A stretch of DNA of 64,000 nt from the NCBI RefSeq assembly GCF_018336935.1, contig NZ_CP068771.1, positions 4,278,001-4,342,000 on the forward strand, in the 5' to 3' direction. The position numbers and the translations under genes were made by a program. Of this stretch, positions 38,356 through 47,935 are shown in pieces. The stretch's first letter is position 1; every line of letters begins with the position of its first letter. The stretch comes from Serratia plymuthica (GTDB taxonomy: Bacteria > Pseudomonadota > Gammaproteobacteria > Enterobacterales > Enterobacteriaceae). The notes beneath the pieces were generated by a model. The model saw only the letters and a list, made by a program, of their open reading frames with translations, was not told the origin of the DNA and did not search any database.

Positions 38356-39593
38356 AAAAACGTCTCGTACTCTTGATTCTGCTGGTGGCGATTATCGTTA
38401 TCGCCCTGCTGTGGTGGCGGGAAAACCGCCGCTACGACGGCCCGGTACAGCAGGTGACCGCCAGCGCCGAACAAATCGTCCGGGGGCGCTATCTGGCCCA
38501 GGCTGCCGACTGCGCCGCCTGCCATACCGCCAGCGGCGGCGCGCCTTTGGCCGGCGGCTATCCGCTGGACACGCCGTTCGGCACGATTTACGGCAGCAAT
38601 CTGACGCCGTCGGCCGACCACGGCATCGGGCGCTGGACCCAAGACGACTTCTTCCTGGCGCTGACCCAGGGCGTGGCGCCGGGCGGGCGACACCTGTACC
38701 CGGCGATGCCTTACACCTCGTATAAAGGGATTTCGCGCCAGGATGCCGACGACATCTACGCTTACCTGATGACGCGCCCGGCGGTAGACGTGGCCATTCC
38801 GGCCAACGAGATGCCGTTCCCGTTCAACCAGCGCATGGCGCTGATTGGCTGGAACCTGCTGTTCCGCAACCAGGATCCGCTGCCGGCCAGTTCGCAGGGG
38901 GCGTCGGCACAGTGGCAGCGTGGCCGTTATCTGGCGGATACGCTGGGCCACTGCGGGGAATGCCATACGCCACGCGGCATGCTGGGCCAGATGGATCTCG
39001 GGAAACCGATGCAGGGCGGCGAACTGGGGCGCTTTATGGCGCCGGACATTACTCCGCACGGATTGGCGCAACGCGGCTGGACGCCGGACGACCTGAACCG
39101 CTTCCTGGCAACCGGCATCGCGCCTCAGGGCAGCGCCTTCAGCGAAATGCATATGGTGGTGGATCTCAGCACCCGTCATTTGACGCCGGAAGACCACCAG
39201 GCGTTGGCTACCTATCTGATGGGTGAGCAGCCGCCGGCCGCGGTGCCGGTCAAAGCGGGGCAGGGCAGCGATGCGGGGCGCATTGTCTATCTGGATCAAT
39301 GTTCCGGTTGCCATGCCCGTGAAGGCGAGGGTAAACCGCATGTGGCGGTAGCGATGCGCGATAACGCGACGCTGCGCCAGCCGGACGCTAAAAACCTGAT
39401 TGTTTCAGTGCTGGACGGTTTGCCGGCGCAGCAATTCCCCAACGGCGAGAGCCTGCAGAGCATGCCGGCCTTTGGCGAACGACTGGATGATGCGCAGGTG
39501 GCGGAGCTGGTGAACTATCTGCGTGTCACCTGGGGCGGGTTGCCGGGCGATGTCACGGCCGGGCAGGTGAAGAAGCTGCGTAATAAGCCTTGA
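38352..39593 (+). CDS. Membrane-anchored triheme cytochrome c
   Basis: 413 residues. One N-terminal membrane helix (RLVLLILLVAIIVIALLWW) acts as anchor or signal. Three c-type heme motifs follow: CAACH, CGECH and CSGCH, one per domain. The layout matches the cytochrome subunits of periplasmic alcohol/aldehyde dehydrogenases, passing electrons from the 2Fe-2S subunit to quinone or a terminal oxidase. It is the last gene of the operon and is followed by a strong terminator. Confidence 0.93.
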   Translation: MKKRLVLLILLVAIIVIALLWWRENRRYDGPVQQVTASAEQIVRGRYLAQAADCAACHTASGGAPLAGGYPLDTPFGTIYGSNLTPSADHGIGRWTQDDFFLALTQGVAPGGRHLYPAMPYTSYKGISRQDADDIYAYLMTRPAVDVAIPANEMPFPFNQRMALIGWNLLFRNQDPLPASSQGASAQWQRGRYLADTLGHCGECHTPRGMLGQMDLGKPMQGGELGRFMAPDITPHGLAQRGWTPDDLNRFLATGIAPQGSAFSEMHMVVDLSTRHLTPEDHQALATYLMGEQPPAAVPVKAGQGSDAGRIVYLDQCSGCHAREGEGKPHVAVAMRDNATLRQPDAKNLIVSVLDGLPAQQFPNGESLQSMPAFGERLDDAQVAELVNYLRVTWGGLPGDVTAGQVKKLRNKP

Positions 39594-39598
39594 TCGAG

Positions 39599-39624
39599 AA
39601 GGGGCTCAGCGTGCTGAGCCCCTT
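39599..39624. terminator. Terminator between cytochrome c and GH43 genes
   Basis: AAGGGGCTCAGC pairs with GCTGAGCCCCTT around GT, followed by TT and TACCC. A perfect 12-bp stem serves both convergent genes. Confidence 0.85.
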
Positions 39625-39632
39625 TTACCCTT

Positions 39633-40583
39633 CTAGCGATTATCCGCCGGCGGTTCACCCAATACCGGCATGCCTTCTTCATTCCACGCTATCGGCTTAA
39701 TCCGCGTATGACGGTTGGGGTCATAGAGCGGATCGCCCTCGATTTCCGTGTAATTGCGCGCATGGTAAACCAACAGATCCCGGCCCTGTTCGTCGAGGGT
39801 AAAGCTGTTGTGCCCGGGGCCGAATTGGCGGTTTTTGGCGCTGGTGCGGAATACCGGTTGGCTGGCCTTGCGCCACTGGGTTGGGTCGGTGATGTCACTG
39901 TCGATATCGGCCCAGAGCAGCCCGATGCAGTAATTTTCATCGGTGGCGCTGGCGGAGTAGCTGATAAATATCCGCCGGCCATGAGTAATCACCGCAGGTC
40001 CTTCATTCACCTCGAAACCCACGATTTCCCAGGGGAGCTCCGGTTTGCTGAGCAGCACCGGTTTGCCCTTTAGCGTCCACGGATTTTCCATCTCCGCCAG
40101 GTACAGGTTGGAGTTGCCGCTGATGGCCGGATCCTTTTGCGCCCATAAATAATAGTGTTTGCCGCGGTGCTCAAAATGGGTGGCGTCGAGGGAGAAGCTG
40201 TCGATATGGCTGTATATCCTGCCTTTTTCTATCCATTCCCCGGTTAACGGGTTGGCTGCGCTGCATTCCAGCGCAAACATGCGATGCTGGAACAGGCCAT
40301 CTGCAATGTCGGGGCTGTGGGCGGCGGCAAAATACAAATACCACTTACCTTCGATAAAGTGCAGTTCCGGCGCCCAGATCAGCGCGCTCATTGGCCCTTG
40401 CTGCGGCTTTCGCCATACTACCGTTGCCGTAGCCTGCGGTAGTTCGTCGAGGCTGCGCGCCCGGCGAAGCTCCAGGCGATCGTATTCCGGCACCGAGGCG
40501 GTGAAATAGTAATAGCCATCGCTGTGGCGCAAAACAAAGGGATCGGCCCGCTGTTCAATAAAGGGATTAGGGTAGTCTCGCAT
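39633..40583 (-). CDS. Glycoside hydrolase family 43 protein
   Basis: 316 residues, single five-bladed propeller with no signal peptide, so cytoplasmic. The family's acidic residues are visible: Asp in QRADPFVLR, Asp in FSLDATHFEH and Glu in VNEGPAVI. GH43 enzymes remove arabinose or xylose from oligosaccharides. It lies 10 bp after a GPH-family transporter, which would bring in its substrate, as in the yagGH pair of E. coli. Subfamily and exact sugar are not certain. Confidence 0.88.
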   Translation of the reverse strand: MRDYPNPFIEQRADPFVLRHSDGYYYFTASVPEYDRLELRRARSLDELPQATATVVWRKPQQGPMSALIWAPELHFIEGKWYLYFAAAHSPDIADGLFQHRMFALECSAANPLTGEWIEKGRIYSHIDSFSLDATHFEHRGKHYYLWAQKDPAISGNSNLYLAEMENPWTLKGKPVLLSKPELPWEIVGFEVNEGPAVITHGRRIFISYSASATDENYCIGLLWADIDSDITDPTQWRKASQPVFRTSAKNRQFGPGHNSFTLDEQGRDLLVYHARNYTEIEGDPLYDPNRHTRIKPIAWNEEGMPVLGEPPADNR

Positions 40584-40593
40584 CGCGGGCTCC

Positions 40594-42000
40594 TTACGGG
40601 TGTTTGGTTTCTAACTGCTGTTCAGGGTAGTCGGCCAGCTCCTGATAATTGACCCGGCGTTTTTCCAGATCGATCTGAATCTGCTGCATCAGTTGACGAT
40701 CGACCTTCAGCAGGCGCACTACGCCTGCGGTGATCAGATAGCCAATGCCTGGGATCACGGTGAACAACAATACGATGCTATTGAGTGCGCTGGCGCTTTG
40801 GCTGGCCGCATCTGCCTGATAACCGGAATACGACATCAGGAAGCCGACCATGGCGCCGGCTACCGCCAGCCCGACTTTCAGGAAGAACAGATTGCCGGAA
40901 AAGCTGATGCCGGTGATGCGTTTGCCGGTTTTCCACTCGCCGTAGTCGTCCACGTCGGCCATTAACGACCAGTGCAGCGGTGAGGGGATCTGATGCAAGA
41001 CATTCAGCAGGAAGTAGGCGACCACGATTAATGCGGTCAACTGAGGGTTGAGGAAGTAAAAACCGCAGGAAAACGCCGCCAGCACGATATTGGTCCAAAA
41101 GAACACTTTCAGTTTGCAGAAGCGGTCGGTCAGCGGCTTTGCCAAGGCGCTGCCGACCATCATGCCGACCACGCCCAGCGCGATAAACAGGCTGGCGAAT
41201 GAGGTTGACTGCTGCATGACGTAGGTCACGTAATACATGGTGGCCGCCATGCGGATAAAGCCGGGGCAAACGTTGCAGAAGGTCAGCAGCAGAATGCGCA
41301 CCCATTGGTCATTTTTCCACACGTCTTTCAGATCGGATTTGAGCGCGTCGTGAGTCGGCACGGCCGGGCGTATGCGCTCTTTGACCGTGGCAAAGCAGAA
41401 CAGAAACATGAACAGGGCGATCAGCGCCAGCACGCCCATCGCCATCTGATAGCCGCGCGCCTTGTCGGCGCCGCCAAACCATTCGGCCATCGGCAGCAGG
41501 GTGAGCGAGAGGATGAGCGTCGCAATGCCGACCAGAATAAAACGGTATGACTGGCAGGATACCCGCTCTTGCGGATCGGCGGTGATCACGCCGCCTAATG
41601 AACAGTACGGAATGTTAATGGCGGTGTAGGTCAGCGACATCAAGAAGTAAGTCGCGAAGGCATAGACGACCTTGCTGTTGTAGCCCCATTCCGGCGTGGT
41701 AAACATCAACACGCTGAATAATACATAGGGCAGGGATACCCACAACAGCCAGGGACGAAAGCGCCCCCAGCGGCTTTGGGTACGATCGGCGATGGCGCCC
41801 ATAATAGGATCGGTAACCGCATCCAGCACCCGAACCGAGAGCAGCAGAATGCCGACCAGCGCCGGAGTCAATCCAAAGATGTCGGTATAGAAATAGTTGA
41901 GAAACAACATAATCGCGCCACCGATCATGTTGCAGCCGGCATCTCCCATGCCATAGCCAATCTTTTCTTTTATCGATAGGGCATTGCTCTTCATGGACAT
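40594..42000 (-). CDS. GPH-family sugar:cation symporter (YicJ/YagG-like)
   Basis: 468 residues with about 12 membrane segments. It carries the GPH signature near the start (GYGMGDAGCNMIG, then DAVTDPIMGAIADRT and RFRPWLLW). These carriers take up glycosides such as melibiose, xylosides or pentosides with Na+ or H+. The start at 42000 (MSMKSNALS) follows GGAG; an adjacent ATG at 41994 is equally possible, and the open frame to 42159 is unlikely. It forms an operon with the GH43 gene. Confidence 0.9.
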   Translation of the reverse strand: MSMKSNALSIKEKIGYGMGDAGCNMIGGAIMLFLNYFYTDIFGLTPALVGILLLSVRVLDAVTDPIMGAIADRTQSRWGRFRPWLLWVSLPYVLFSVLMFTTPEWGYNSKVVYAFATYFLMSLTYTAINIPYCSLGGVITADPQERVSCQSYRFILVGIATLILSLTLLPMAEWFGGADKARGYQMAMGVLALIALFMFLFCFATVKERIRPAVPTHDALKSDLKDVWKNDQWVRILLLTFCNVCPGFIRMAATMYYVTYVMQQSTSFASLFIALGVVGMMVGSALAKPLTDRFCKLKVFFWTNIVLAAFSCGFYFLNPQLTALIVVAYFLLNVLHQIPSPLHWSLMADVDDYGEWKTGKRITGISFSGNLFFLKVGLAVAGAMVGFLMSYSGYQADAASQSASALNSIVLLFTVIPGIGYLITAGVVRLLKVDRQLMQQIQIDLEKRRVNYQELADYPEQQLETKHP

Positions 42001-42148
42001 TTTCTCCGTGACGGCAGGATCTGACTGAGTGGCAACGATTATTGTTCCGGCAGGCGGCGAGTTATCAGAAACTATTGGTTGTAGAGATGGACAAACCGGG
42101 CGTGGCGAAGAAACTGTGAGCAAGTTGGCAAAATTGAAGGGCAATAAA

Positions 42149-42170
42149 ATGGCCCGCATTTGCGGGCCAT
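42149..42170 (-). terminator. Terminator of aroP
   Basis: ATGGCCCGCA/TGCGGGCCAT with a TT loop; on the minus strand the stem is followed by TTTATTG. It lies 21 bp after the aroP stop. Confidence 0.85.
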
Positions 42171-42190
42171 GTTGATTTTAATGCGGTTTA

Positions 42191-43567
42191 TCAGCGGACG
42201 GTGGTGCTCGCCGCACGCTGGCTGCGCTGTTTGATGGCGTAGCCGATGGCCAGAACCGCTACCCAGACCGGGATCAGCAGCACCGAGATTTGAATGCCCG
42301 GCGTCAGGTACATGATCACCAGAATACCGGCCATAAACGCCAGGCACAGGTAGTTGCTGAACGGATACCAGAAGGCCTTGAACTTCGGCTCGACGCCTTC
42401 ACGGTTCTTGGCTGCGCGGAACTTCAGGTGCGCCAGGCTGATCATCGCCCAGTTGATCACCAGCGCCGATACCACCAGCGCCATCAGCAGTTCGAAGGCG
42501 CGTCCTGGGATCAGGTAGTTGATCAGCACGCAGAAGGCGGTGGCAATGGCGGAGACGCCGATGGCGATCACCGGCACGCCGCGGCCGTCGACTTTCAGCA
42601 GGCTTTTCGGGCCGTTGCCCTGTTGCGCCAGGCCGTACAGCATGCGGCTGTTGCAGTAAACGCAGCTGTTATAGACCGACAGCGCGGCGGTCAGCACCAC
42701 AATGTTCAGCACCGTTGCCACCACGTCGCTGTTCAGCGCGTGGAAGATCAGCACGAACGGGCTGCCGCCTTCAACCACTTTGCCCCATGGGTACAGCGAC
42801 AGCAGAATGGTCAGCGAGCCGATATAGAAAATCAGAATACGGTAGATCACCTGGTTGGTGGCTTTAGGGATGCTTTTCTGCGGGTTATCGGCTTCGGCGG
42901 CGGTGATGCCCACCAGCTCCAGACCGCCGAACGAGAACATGATCACCGCCATCGCCATCACCAGCCCCATGATGCCGTTCGGGAAGAACCCGCCCTGTGC
43001 CCACAGATTGGTGACGGTGGCTTCCGGGCCGCCCATGCCGCTGAACAGCAGGTAGGCGCCGAACACGATCATGCCGATAATCGCCACCACTTTGATAATG
43101 GCGAACCAGAACTCCATCTCGCCATACACCTTCACATTGGCCAGGTTGATGGCGTTAATTGCCAGGAAGAATACCGCGGCGGATACCCAGGTCGGGATTT
43201 CCGGCCACCAGTACTGAACGTAGATGCCGACCGCGGTCAGTTCCGCCATCGCCACCAGCACGTACAGCACCCAGTAGTTCCAGCCGGAAGCGAAGCCGGC
43301 GAAGTTACCCCAGTATTTATAGGCGAAATGGCTGAAGGAACCGGCCACCGGCTCTTCCACCACCATTTCACCCAGCTGGCGCATAATCAGAAACGCGATG
43401 AAGCCGCCAATGGCATAGCCGAGAATGACCGACGGGCCGGCCATTTTTATTGTTTGAGCGATACCGAGAAACAGCCCGGTACCAATTGCGCCACCTAGGG
43501 CTATAAGCTGAATATGGCGGTTTTTCAGGCCGCGCTTCAGCTGGTCGCCTTGCTGTTGACCATCCAT
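42191..43567 (-). CDS. aroP: Aromatic amino acid permease
   Basis: 458 residues, 12 membrane helices, APC superfamily, proton-coupled uptake of Phe, Tyr and Trp. The N-terminus (MDGQQQGDQLKRGLKNRHIQ) and the block ITAAEADNP are near-identical to E. coli AroP, and the place beside pdhR-aceEF is the same. The ATG at 43567 has a clear AGAGGG site; the open frame to 43600 is not used. Confidence 0.94.
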   Translation of the reverse strand: MDGQQQGDQLKRGLKNRHIQLIALGGAIGTGLFLGIAQTIKMAGPSVILGYAIGGFIAFLIMRQLGEMVVEEPVAGSFSHFAYKYWGNFAGFASGWNYWVLYVLVAMAELTAVGIYVQYWWPEIPTWVSAAVFFLAINAINLANVKVYGEMEFWFAIIKVVAIIGMIVFGAYLLFSGMGGPEATVTNLWAQGGFFPNGIMGLVMAMAVIMFSFGGLELVGITAAEADNPQKSIPKATNQVIYRILIFYIGSLTILLSLYPWGKVVEGGSPFVLIFHALNSDVVATVLNIVVLTAALSVYNSCVYCNSRMLYGLAQQGNGPKSLLKVDGRGVPVIAIGVSAIATAFCVLINYLIPGRAFELLMALVVSALVINWAMISLAHLKFRAAKNREGVEPKFKAFWYPFSNYLCLAFMAGILVIMYLTPGIQISVLLIPVWVAVLAIGYAIKQRSQRAASTTVR

Positions 43568-43604
43568 CAATGAAACCCTCTGTCGTTGCAAAATACTCAC
43601 ATGC

Positions 43605-43622
43605 TGTAAAGCAGTGGTTACG
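43605..43622. promoter_or_regulatory. Possible TyrR box upstream of aroP
   Basis: TGTAAA-N6-GTTACG resembles the TyrR consensus TGTAAA-N6-TTTACA, with two mismatches in the right arm. It lies 38 bp before the aroP start, where TyrR represses aroP in E. coli. Confidence 0.45.
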
Positions 43623-44015
43623 ATGTGTGTTTTGTTTTATTTACGGCCTTATAGCTATTAATTCCACGGAGCCGCTACCGTTTGGAAAAGAATAATGTTA
43701 TGCGCGCCAGTTTGCACCTGCTTTATTCTGTGAGTGATTAAGATTTCAGCAGTTTAGGAAACAAAATGCGGGTTGTGTGACGGCAGGGGGGATTCAATGC
43801 ACGAAATAAGCAGCAAATCACATAATGCGCAGAAATAACGTAGAGATGAACCCTTGGCGATGGTGAAATAGTAATCAGCTTTGTGCCGGGTATCAGGATG
43901 CAAATAGCTATTCGTTAAAGCTTAATAAAGATGCAATAAAATTCTGCCTTTGATGCTTCAGTCTTCCGGACGAGGCGCAGCCTCTAAAACGTTAATCAGA
44001 AATCTACCTCGTAAA

Positions 44016-44026
44016 TGGTATTACCA
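44016..44026. promoter_or_regulatory. Upstream PdhR-type box
   Basis: TGGTATTACCA is a perfect short palindrome with the core of the PdhR consensus (AATTGGT-N3-ACCAATT). It lies 138 bp before the better box at 44154. The outer bases do not match, so binding would be weaker. Confidence 0.5.
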
Positions 44027-44153
44027 ACCCTCGGTTATCGGTGTACGGCAGGCCGGATATCGAGGTGTTAAAATGTGCGGGGAATCATGATTTCGAATGA
44101 GGCCCATATGGACAGGAGGTGAATACTTTGTTACTTTACCGTCACGTTTTTGA

Positions 44154-44170
44154 AATTGGTATTACCAATT
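44154..44170. promoter_or_regulatory. PdhR operator
   Basis: AATTGGTATTACCAATT is a perfect 17-bp match to the PdhR consensus, 33 bp before the pdhR start codon. It fits autorepression of the pdhR-aceEF-lpd unit, relieved by pyruvate. Confidence 0.88.
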
Positions 44171-44203
44171 GACTCCGCGCCATTCGCAGAGAAGAATTCA
44201 CCC

Positions 44204-44968
44204 ATGGCCTACAGCAAAATCCGCCAACCCAAGTTGTCAGACGTTATCGAGCAGCAGCTCGAACATCTGATCCTCGAGGGAACGTTGCGTCCAGGCGAAA
44301 AGTTGCCACCGGAGCGCGAGCTGGCGAAACAATTTGATGTTTCCCGTCCTTCTCTGAGAGAGGCCATCCAGCGCCTGGAAGCCAAAGGGCTGCTCCTGCG
44401 CCGTCAGGGCGGCGGCACCTTTGTACAAACTAATTTGTGGCAGAGCTTCAGCGATCCGCTGGCTGAACTGCTGGCCGACCATCCTGAATCACAATTCGAT
44501 CTGTTGGAAACTCGTCATGCCCTCGAAGGCATCGCCGCCTATTATGCGGCGCTACGCGGTACCGACGAAGATCTGGCGCGCATCCGCGATTGCCATATCG
44601 TGATTCAGCAGGCCCAGGACAGCGGCGATCTCGACGCAGAAGCCGACGCGGTCATGCAATACCAAATCGCCGTGACCGAAGCTGCCCACAACGTTGTGTT
44701 ACTGCACCTGTTACGCTGTATGGGGCCGATGCTGGAACAGAACGTGCGTCAGAACTTTGAATTGCTCTACTCGCGCCGTGAGATGTTGGCAAAAGTGAGC
44801 AGCCACCGCGCCGGGATTTTTGAGGCGATTGTGGCACGCGAGCCGGAAAGGGCCCGTGAAGCTTCGCACCGCCATTTGGCGTTTATCGAGGAAATATTGC
44901 TGGATCTCAGTCGGGAACATACCCGGCGCGAGAGATCGCTGCGGCGTCTCCAGCAACGCAAGGATTAA
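44204..44968 (+). CDS. pdhR: Pyruvate-sensing transcriptional repressor of the pyruvate dehydrogenase operon
   Basis: 254 residues, same as E. coli. The N-terminal winged helix of the GntR/FadR group reads [21 protein letters not shown] with recognition helix [13 protein letters not shown]. The C-terminal FCD domain binds pyruvate. ATG at 44204 begins [13 protein letters not shown]; the frame back to 44150 overlaps the operator and is not used. First gene of pdhR-aceE-aceF-lpd. Confidence 0.96.
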   Translation: MAYSKIRQPKLSDVIEQQLEHLILEGTLRPGEKLPPERELAKQFDVSRPSLREAIQRLEAKGLLLRRQGGGTFVQTNLWQSFSDPLAELLADHPESQFDLLETRHALEGIAAYYAALRGTDEDLARIRDCHIVIQQAQDSGDLDAEADAVMQYQIAVTEAAHNVVLLHLLRCMGPMLEQNVRQNFELLYSRREMLAKVSSHRAGIFEAIVAREPERAREASHRHLAFIEEILLDLSREHTRRERSLRRLQQRKD

Positions 44969-45077
44969 GAACGGTTCTCTTCAGGGTACACCAGCCTGCG
45001 GGGCTTTCGTTCGGAATGCTTATTTAAGCATTTAAGCGGCAACTAAACTGATGGGCCTGTCTTCGTGTGTTTTGCTT

Positions 45078-45203
45078 TATGCCCAAAATAATTGGAGTTG
45101 CGTCAAGGCGGCAAGTGAGTGAATCCCGATGAGCTTACAAATGTAAGTGATTCGGGTGAACGAACGCCGCCAACATAGAGGCAACTTCAAGTATGAAAGG
45201 CAC
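45078..45203. repeat. ERIC element between pdhR and aceE
   Basis: About 126 bp from TATGCCC to the TATGAAAGGCA end, with the central AGCTTACAAATGTAAGTGATTCGGG. It fills most of the pdhR-aceE gap and ends 56 bp before the aceE start, so it is within the operon's transcript. Confidence 0.85.
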
Positions 45204-45258
45204 AGAACACAGGAAGACAGGCTCCAAACAAACCATTAGACAGATAAGGAATACCACC

Positions 45259-47922
45259 ATGTCAGAACGTTTAAACAATGACGTGGATCCGATCGAAACC
45301 CGCGACTGGCTGCAGGCGATCGAATCGGTCATCCGTGAAGAGGGTGTTGAGCGAGCTCAGTTTCTGATTGATCAGGTATTGGGTGAAGCCCGTAAAGGCG
45401 GTGTTAGCGTTGCAGCCGGTGCTGCCGCCAACAACTACGTCAACACCATCGCGGTGGAAGACGAACCTGCTTACCCAGGCAACCTGGATCTGGAACGTCG
45501 TATCCGTTCAGCAATCCGCTGGAACGCGGTAATGACCGTTCTGCGTGCATCCAAGAAAGATCTGGACCTGGGCGGCCACATGGCTTCCTTCCAGTCTTCC
45601 GCGACCTTCTATGAAGTCTGCTTCAACCACTTCTTCCGTGCGCGCAACGAGCAAGACGGCGGCGATCTGGTTTACTTCCAGGGCCACATCTCTCCGGGCG
45701 TTTACGCACGAGCCTTCCTTGAAGGCCGCCTGACCGAAGACCAAATGAACAACTTCCGTCAGGAAGTTCACGGCAAAGGCCTGTCTTCTTACCCGCATCC
45801 GAAACTGATGCCGGAATTCTGGCAGTTCCCGACCGTTTCCATGGGCCTGGGCCCAATCAGCGCCATCTATCAAGCGAAGTTCCTGAAATATCTGGAACAC
45901 CGTGGCCTGAAGAACACCTCTGCTCAAACCGTTTACGCCTTCCTGGGCGACGGCGAGATGGACGAACCTGAATCCAAGGGCGCGATCACCATCGCTACCC
46001 GTGAAAAACTGGACAACCTGGTCTTCGTCATCAACTGTAACCTGCAGCGTCTGGACGGCCCGGTCACCGGTAACGGCAAGATCATCAATGAGCTGGAAGG
46101 CATCTTCGCCGGCGCAGGCTGGCAGGTACTGAAAGTGATCTGGGGCGGACGTTGGGATGAACTGCTGCGTAAAGACACCAGCGGCAAACTGATCCAGCTG
46201 ATGAACGAAACCCTGGACGGCGACTACCAGACCTTCAAATCCAAAGACGGCGCTTACGTACGCGAGCACTTCTTCGGCCGCTTCCCGGAAACCGCTGCTC
46301 TGGTCAAAGACATGACCGACGACGAAATCTGGGCGCTGAACCGCGGTGGTCACGATCCGAAGAAAGTCTTTGCTGCACTGAAGAAAGCGCAGGACACCCA
46401 AGGCAAACCAACCGTTATCCTGGCCCATACCATCAAAGGTTACGGCATGGGTGAAACCGCGGAAGGTAAAAACATTGCTCACCAGGTGAAGAAAATGAAC
46501 ATGGAAGGGGTTCACCACTTCCGCGATCGTTTCAACGTGCCGGTTGCCGATGCTGACATCGAAAAACTGCCGTACATCACCTTCGAGAAAGAGTCTGAAG
46601 AGTACAAATACCTGCACGAACGCCGTCAGGCGCTGAAAGGTTATGTGCCGACCCGTTTGCCGGCCTTCACCCAGAAGCTGGAAATGCCGTCTCTGGAAGA
46701 CTTCAGCTCACTGCTGGAAGAGCAGAACAAAGAAATCTCCACCACTATCGCTTTCGTACGTGCCCTGAACGTGATGCTGAAGAACAAGTCGATCAAAGAT
46801 CGCCTGGTTCCAATCATCGCCGACGAAGCCCGTACCTTCGGTATGGAAGGTCTGTTCCGTCAGATCGGTATCTACAGCCCGAACGGCCAGCAGTACACTC
46901 CGCAGGACCGTGAGCAGGTTGCTTACTACAAAGAAGACGAGAAAGGCCAGATCCTGCAGGAAGGCATCAACGAACTGGGCGCAGCTTCTTCATGGCTGGC
47001 CGCAGCGACTTCCTACAGCACCAACGATCTGCCAATGATTCCGTTCTACATCTACTATTCGATGTTTGGTTTCCAGCGTATCGGTGACCTGTGCTGGGCA
47101 GCGGGCGACCAACAGGCGCGCGGCTTCCTGATCGGCGGGACTTCCGGCCGTACCACCCTGAACGGTGAAGGTCTGCAGCACGAAGACGGCCACAGCCACA
47201 TTCAGTCTCTGACTATCCCTAACTGTATCTCTTACGATCCGGCTTACGCATACGAAGTGGCTGTAATCATGCATGACGGTCTGGTCCGCATGTACGGCGA
47301 CGCGCAGGAAAACGTCTACTACTACATCACCACGCTGAACGAAAACTACCACATGCCGGCCATGCCGCAGGGTGCAGAAGAAGGTATCCGTAAAGGTATC
47401 TACAAGCTGGAAACTCTGGAAGGCAGCAAAGGTAAAGTGCAGTTGCTGGGTTCAGGTTCCATTCTGCGTCACGTGCGTGAAGCTTCGCAGATCCTGGCGA
47501 AAGACTACGGCGTGGGTTCCGACATCTACAGCGTGACTTCCTTCACCGAACTGGCGCGCGATGGCCAGGACTGCGAGCGTTGGAACATGCTGCACCCAAC
47601 CGAAACCCCACGCGTGCCTTACATCGCTCAGGTGATGAACGATGCGCCTGCGGTTGCGTCTACCGACTACATGAAGCTGTTCGCAGAACAGGTTCGTACT
47701 TACGTTCCAGCCAGCGATTATCGCGTTCTGGGTACTGACGGCTTCGGTCGTTCAGACAGCCGCGAAAACCTGCGCCACCACTTTGAAGTCGATGCTTCTT
47801 ACGTTGTGGTTGCTGCTCTGGGTGAACTGGCTAAACGCGGTGAAATCGAAGCTTCTGTGGTAGCTGATGCGATTAAGAAATTCGACATCAACCCAGAAAA
47901 AGTCAACCCGCGTCTGGCATAA
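45259..47922 (+). CDS. aceE: Pyruvate dehydrogenase E1 component
   Basis: 887 residues, the E. coli length. A homodimeric thiamine-diphosphate enzyme decarboxylating pyruvate and passing the acetyl group to AceF lipoyl arms. The ThDP motif is GDGEMDEPE with the [10 protein letters not shown] end, and the C-terminal transketolase-like domain follows. ATG at 45259 ([17 protein letters not shown]) after AGATAAGGA. Codon use is strongly biased (CTG, CGT, AAC), as expected for a highly expressed gene. aceF starts 13 bp downstream. Confidence 0.97.
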   Translation: MSERLNNDVDPIETRDWLQAIESVIREEGVERAQFLIDQVLGEARKGGVSVAAGAAANNYVNTIAVEDEPAYPGNLDLERRIRSAIRWNAVMTVLRASKKDLDLGGHMASFQSSATFYEVCFNHFFRARNEQDGGDLVYFQGHISPGVYARAFLEGRLTEDQMNNFRQEVHGKGLSSYPHPKLMPEFWQFPTVSMGLGPISAIYQAKFLKYLEHRGLKNTSAQTVYAFLGDGEMDEPESKGAITIATREKLDNLVFVINCNLQRLDGPVTGNGKIINELEGIFAGAGWQVLKVIWGGRWDELLRKDTSGKLIQLMNETLDGDYQTFKSKDGAYVREHFFGRFPETAALVKDMTDDEIWALNRGGHDPKKVFAALKKAQDTQGKPTVILAHTIKGYGMGETAEGKNIAHQVKKMNMEGVHHFRDRFNVPVADADIEKLPYITFEKESEEYKYLHERRQALKGYVPTRLPAFTQKLEMPSLEDFSSLLEEQNKEISTTIAFVRALNVMLKNKSIKDRLVPIIADEARTFGMEGLFRQIGIYSPNGQQYTPQDREQVAYYKEDEKGQILQEGINELGAASSWLAAATSYSTNDLPMIPFYIYYSMFGFQRIGDLCWAAGDQQARGFLIGGTSGRTTLNGEGLQHEDGHSHIQSLTIPNCISYDPAYAYEVAVIMHDGLVRMYGDAQENVYYYITTLNENYHMPAMPQGAEEGIRKGIYKLETLEGSKGKVQLLGSGSILRHVREASQILAKDYGVGSDIYSVTSFTELARDGQDCERWNMLHPTETPRVPYIAQVMNDAPAVASTDYMKLFAEQVRTYVPASDYRVLGTDGFGRSDSRENLRHHFEVDASYVVVAALGELAKRGEIEASVVADAIKKFDINPEKVNPRLA

Positions 47923-47935
47923 GAGGTACAGAAGA

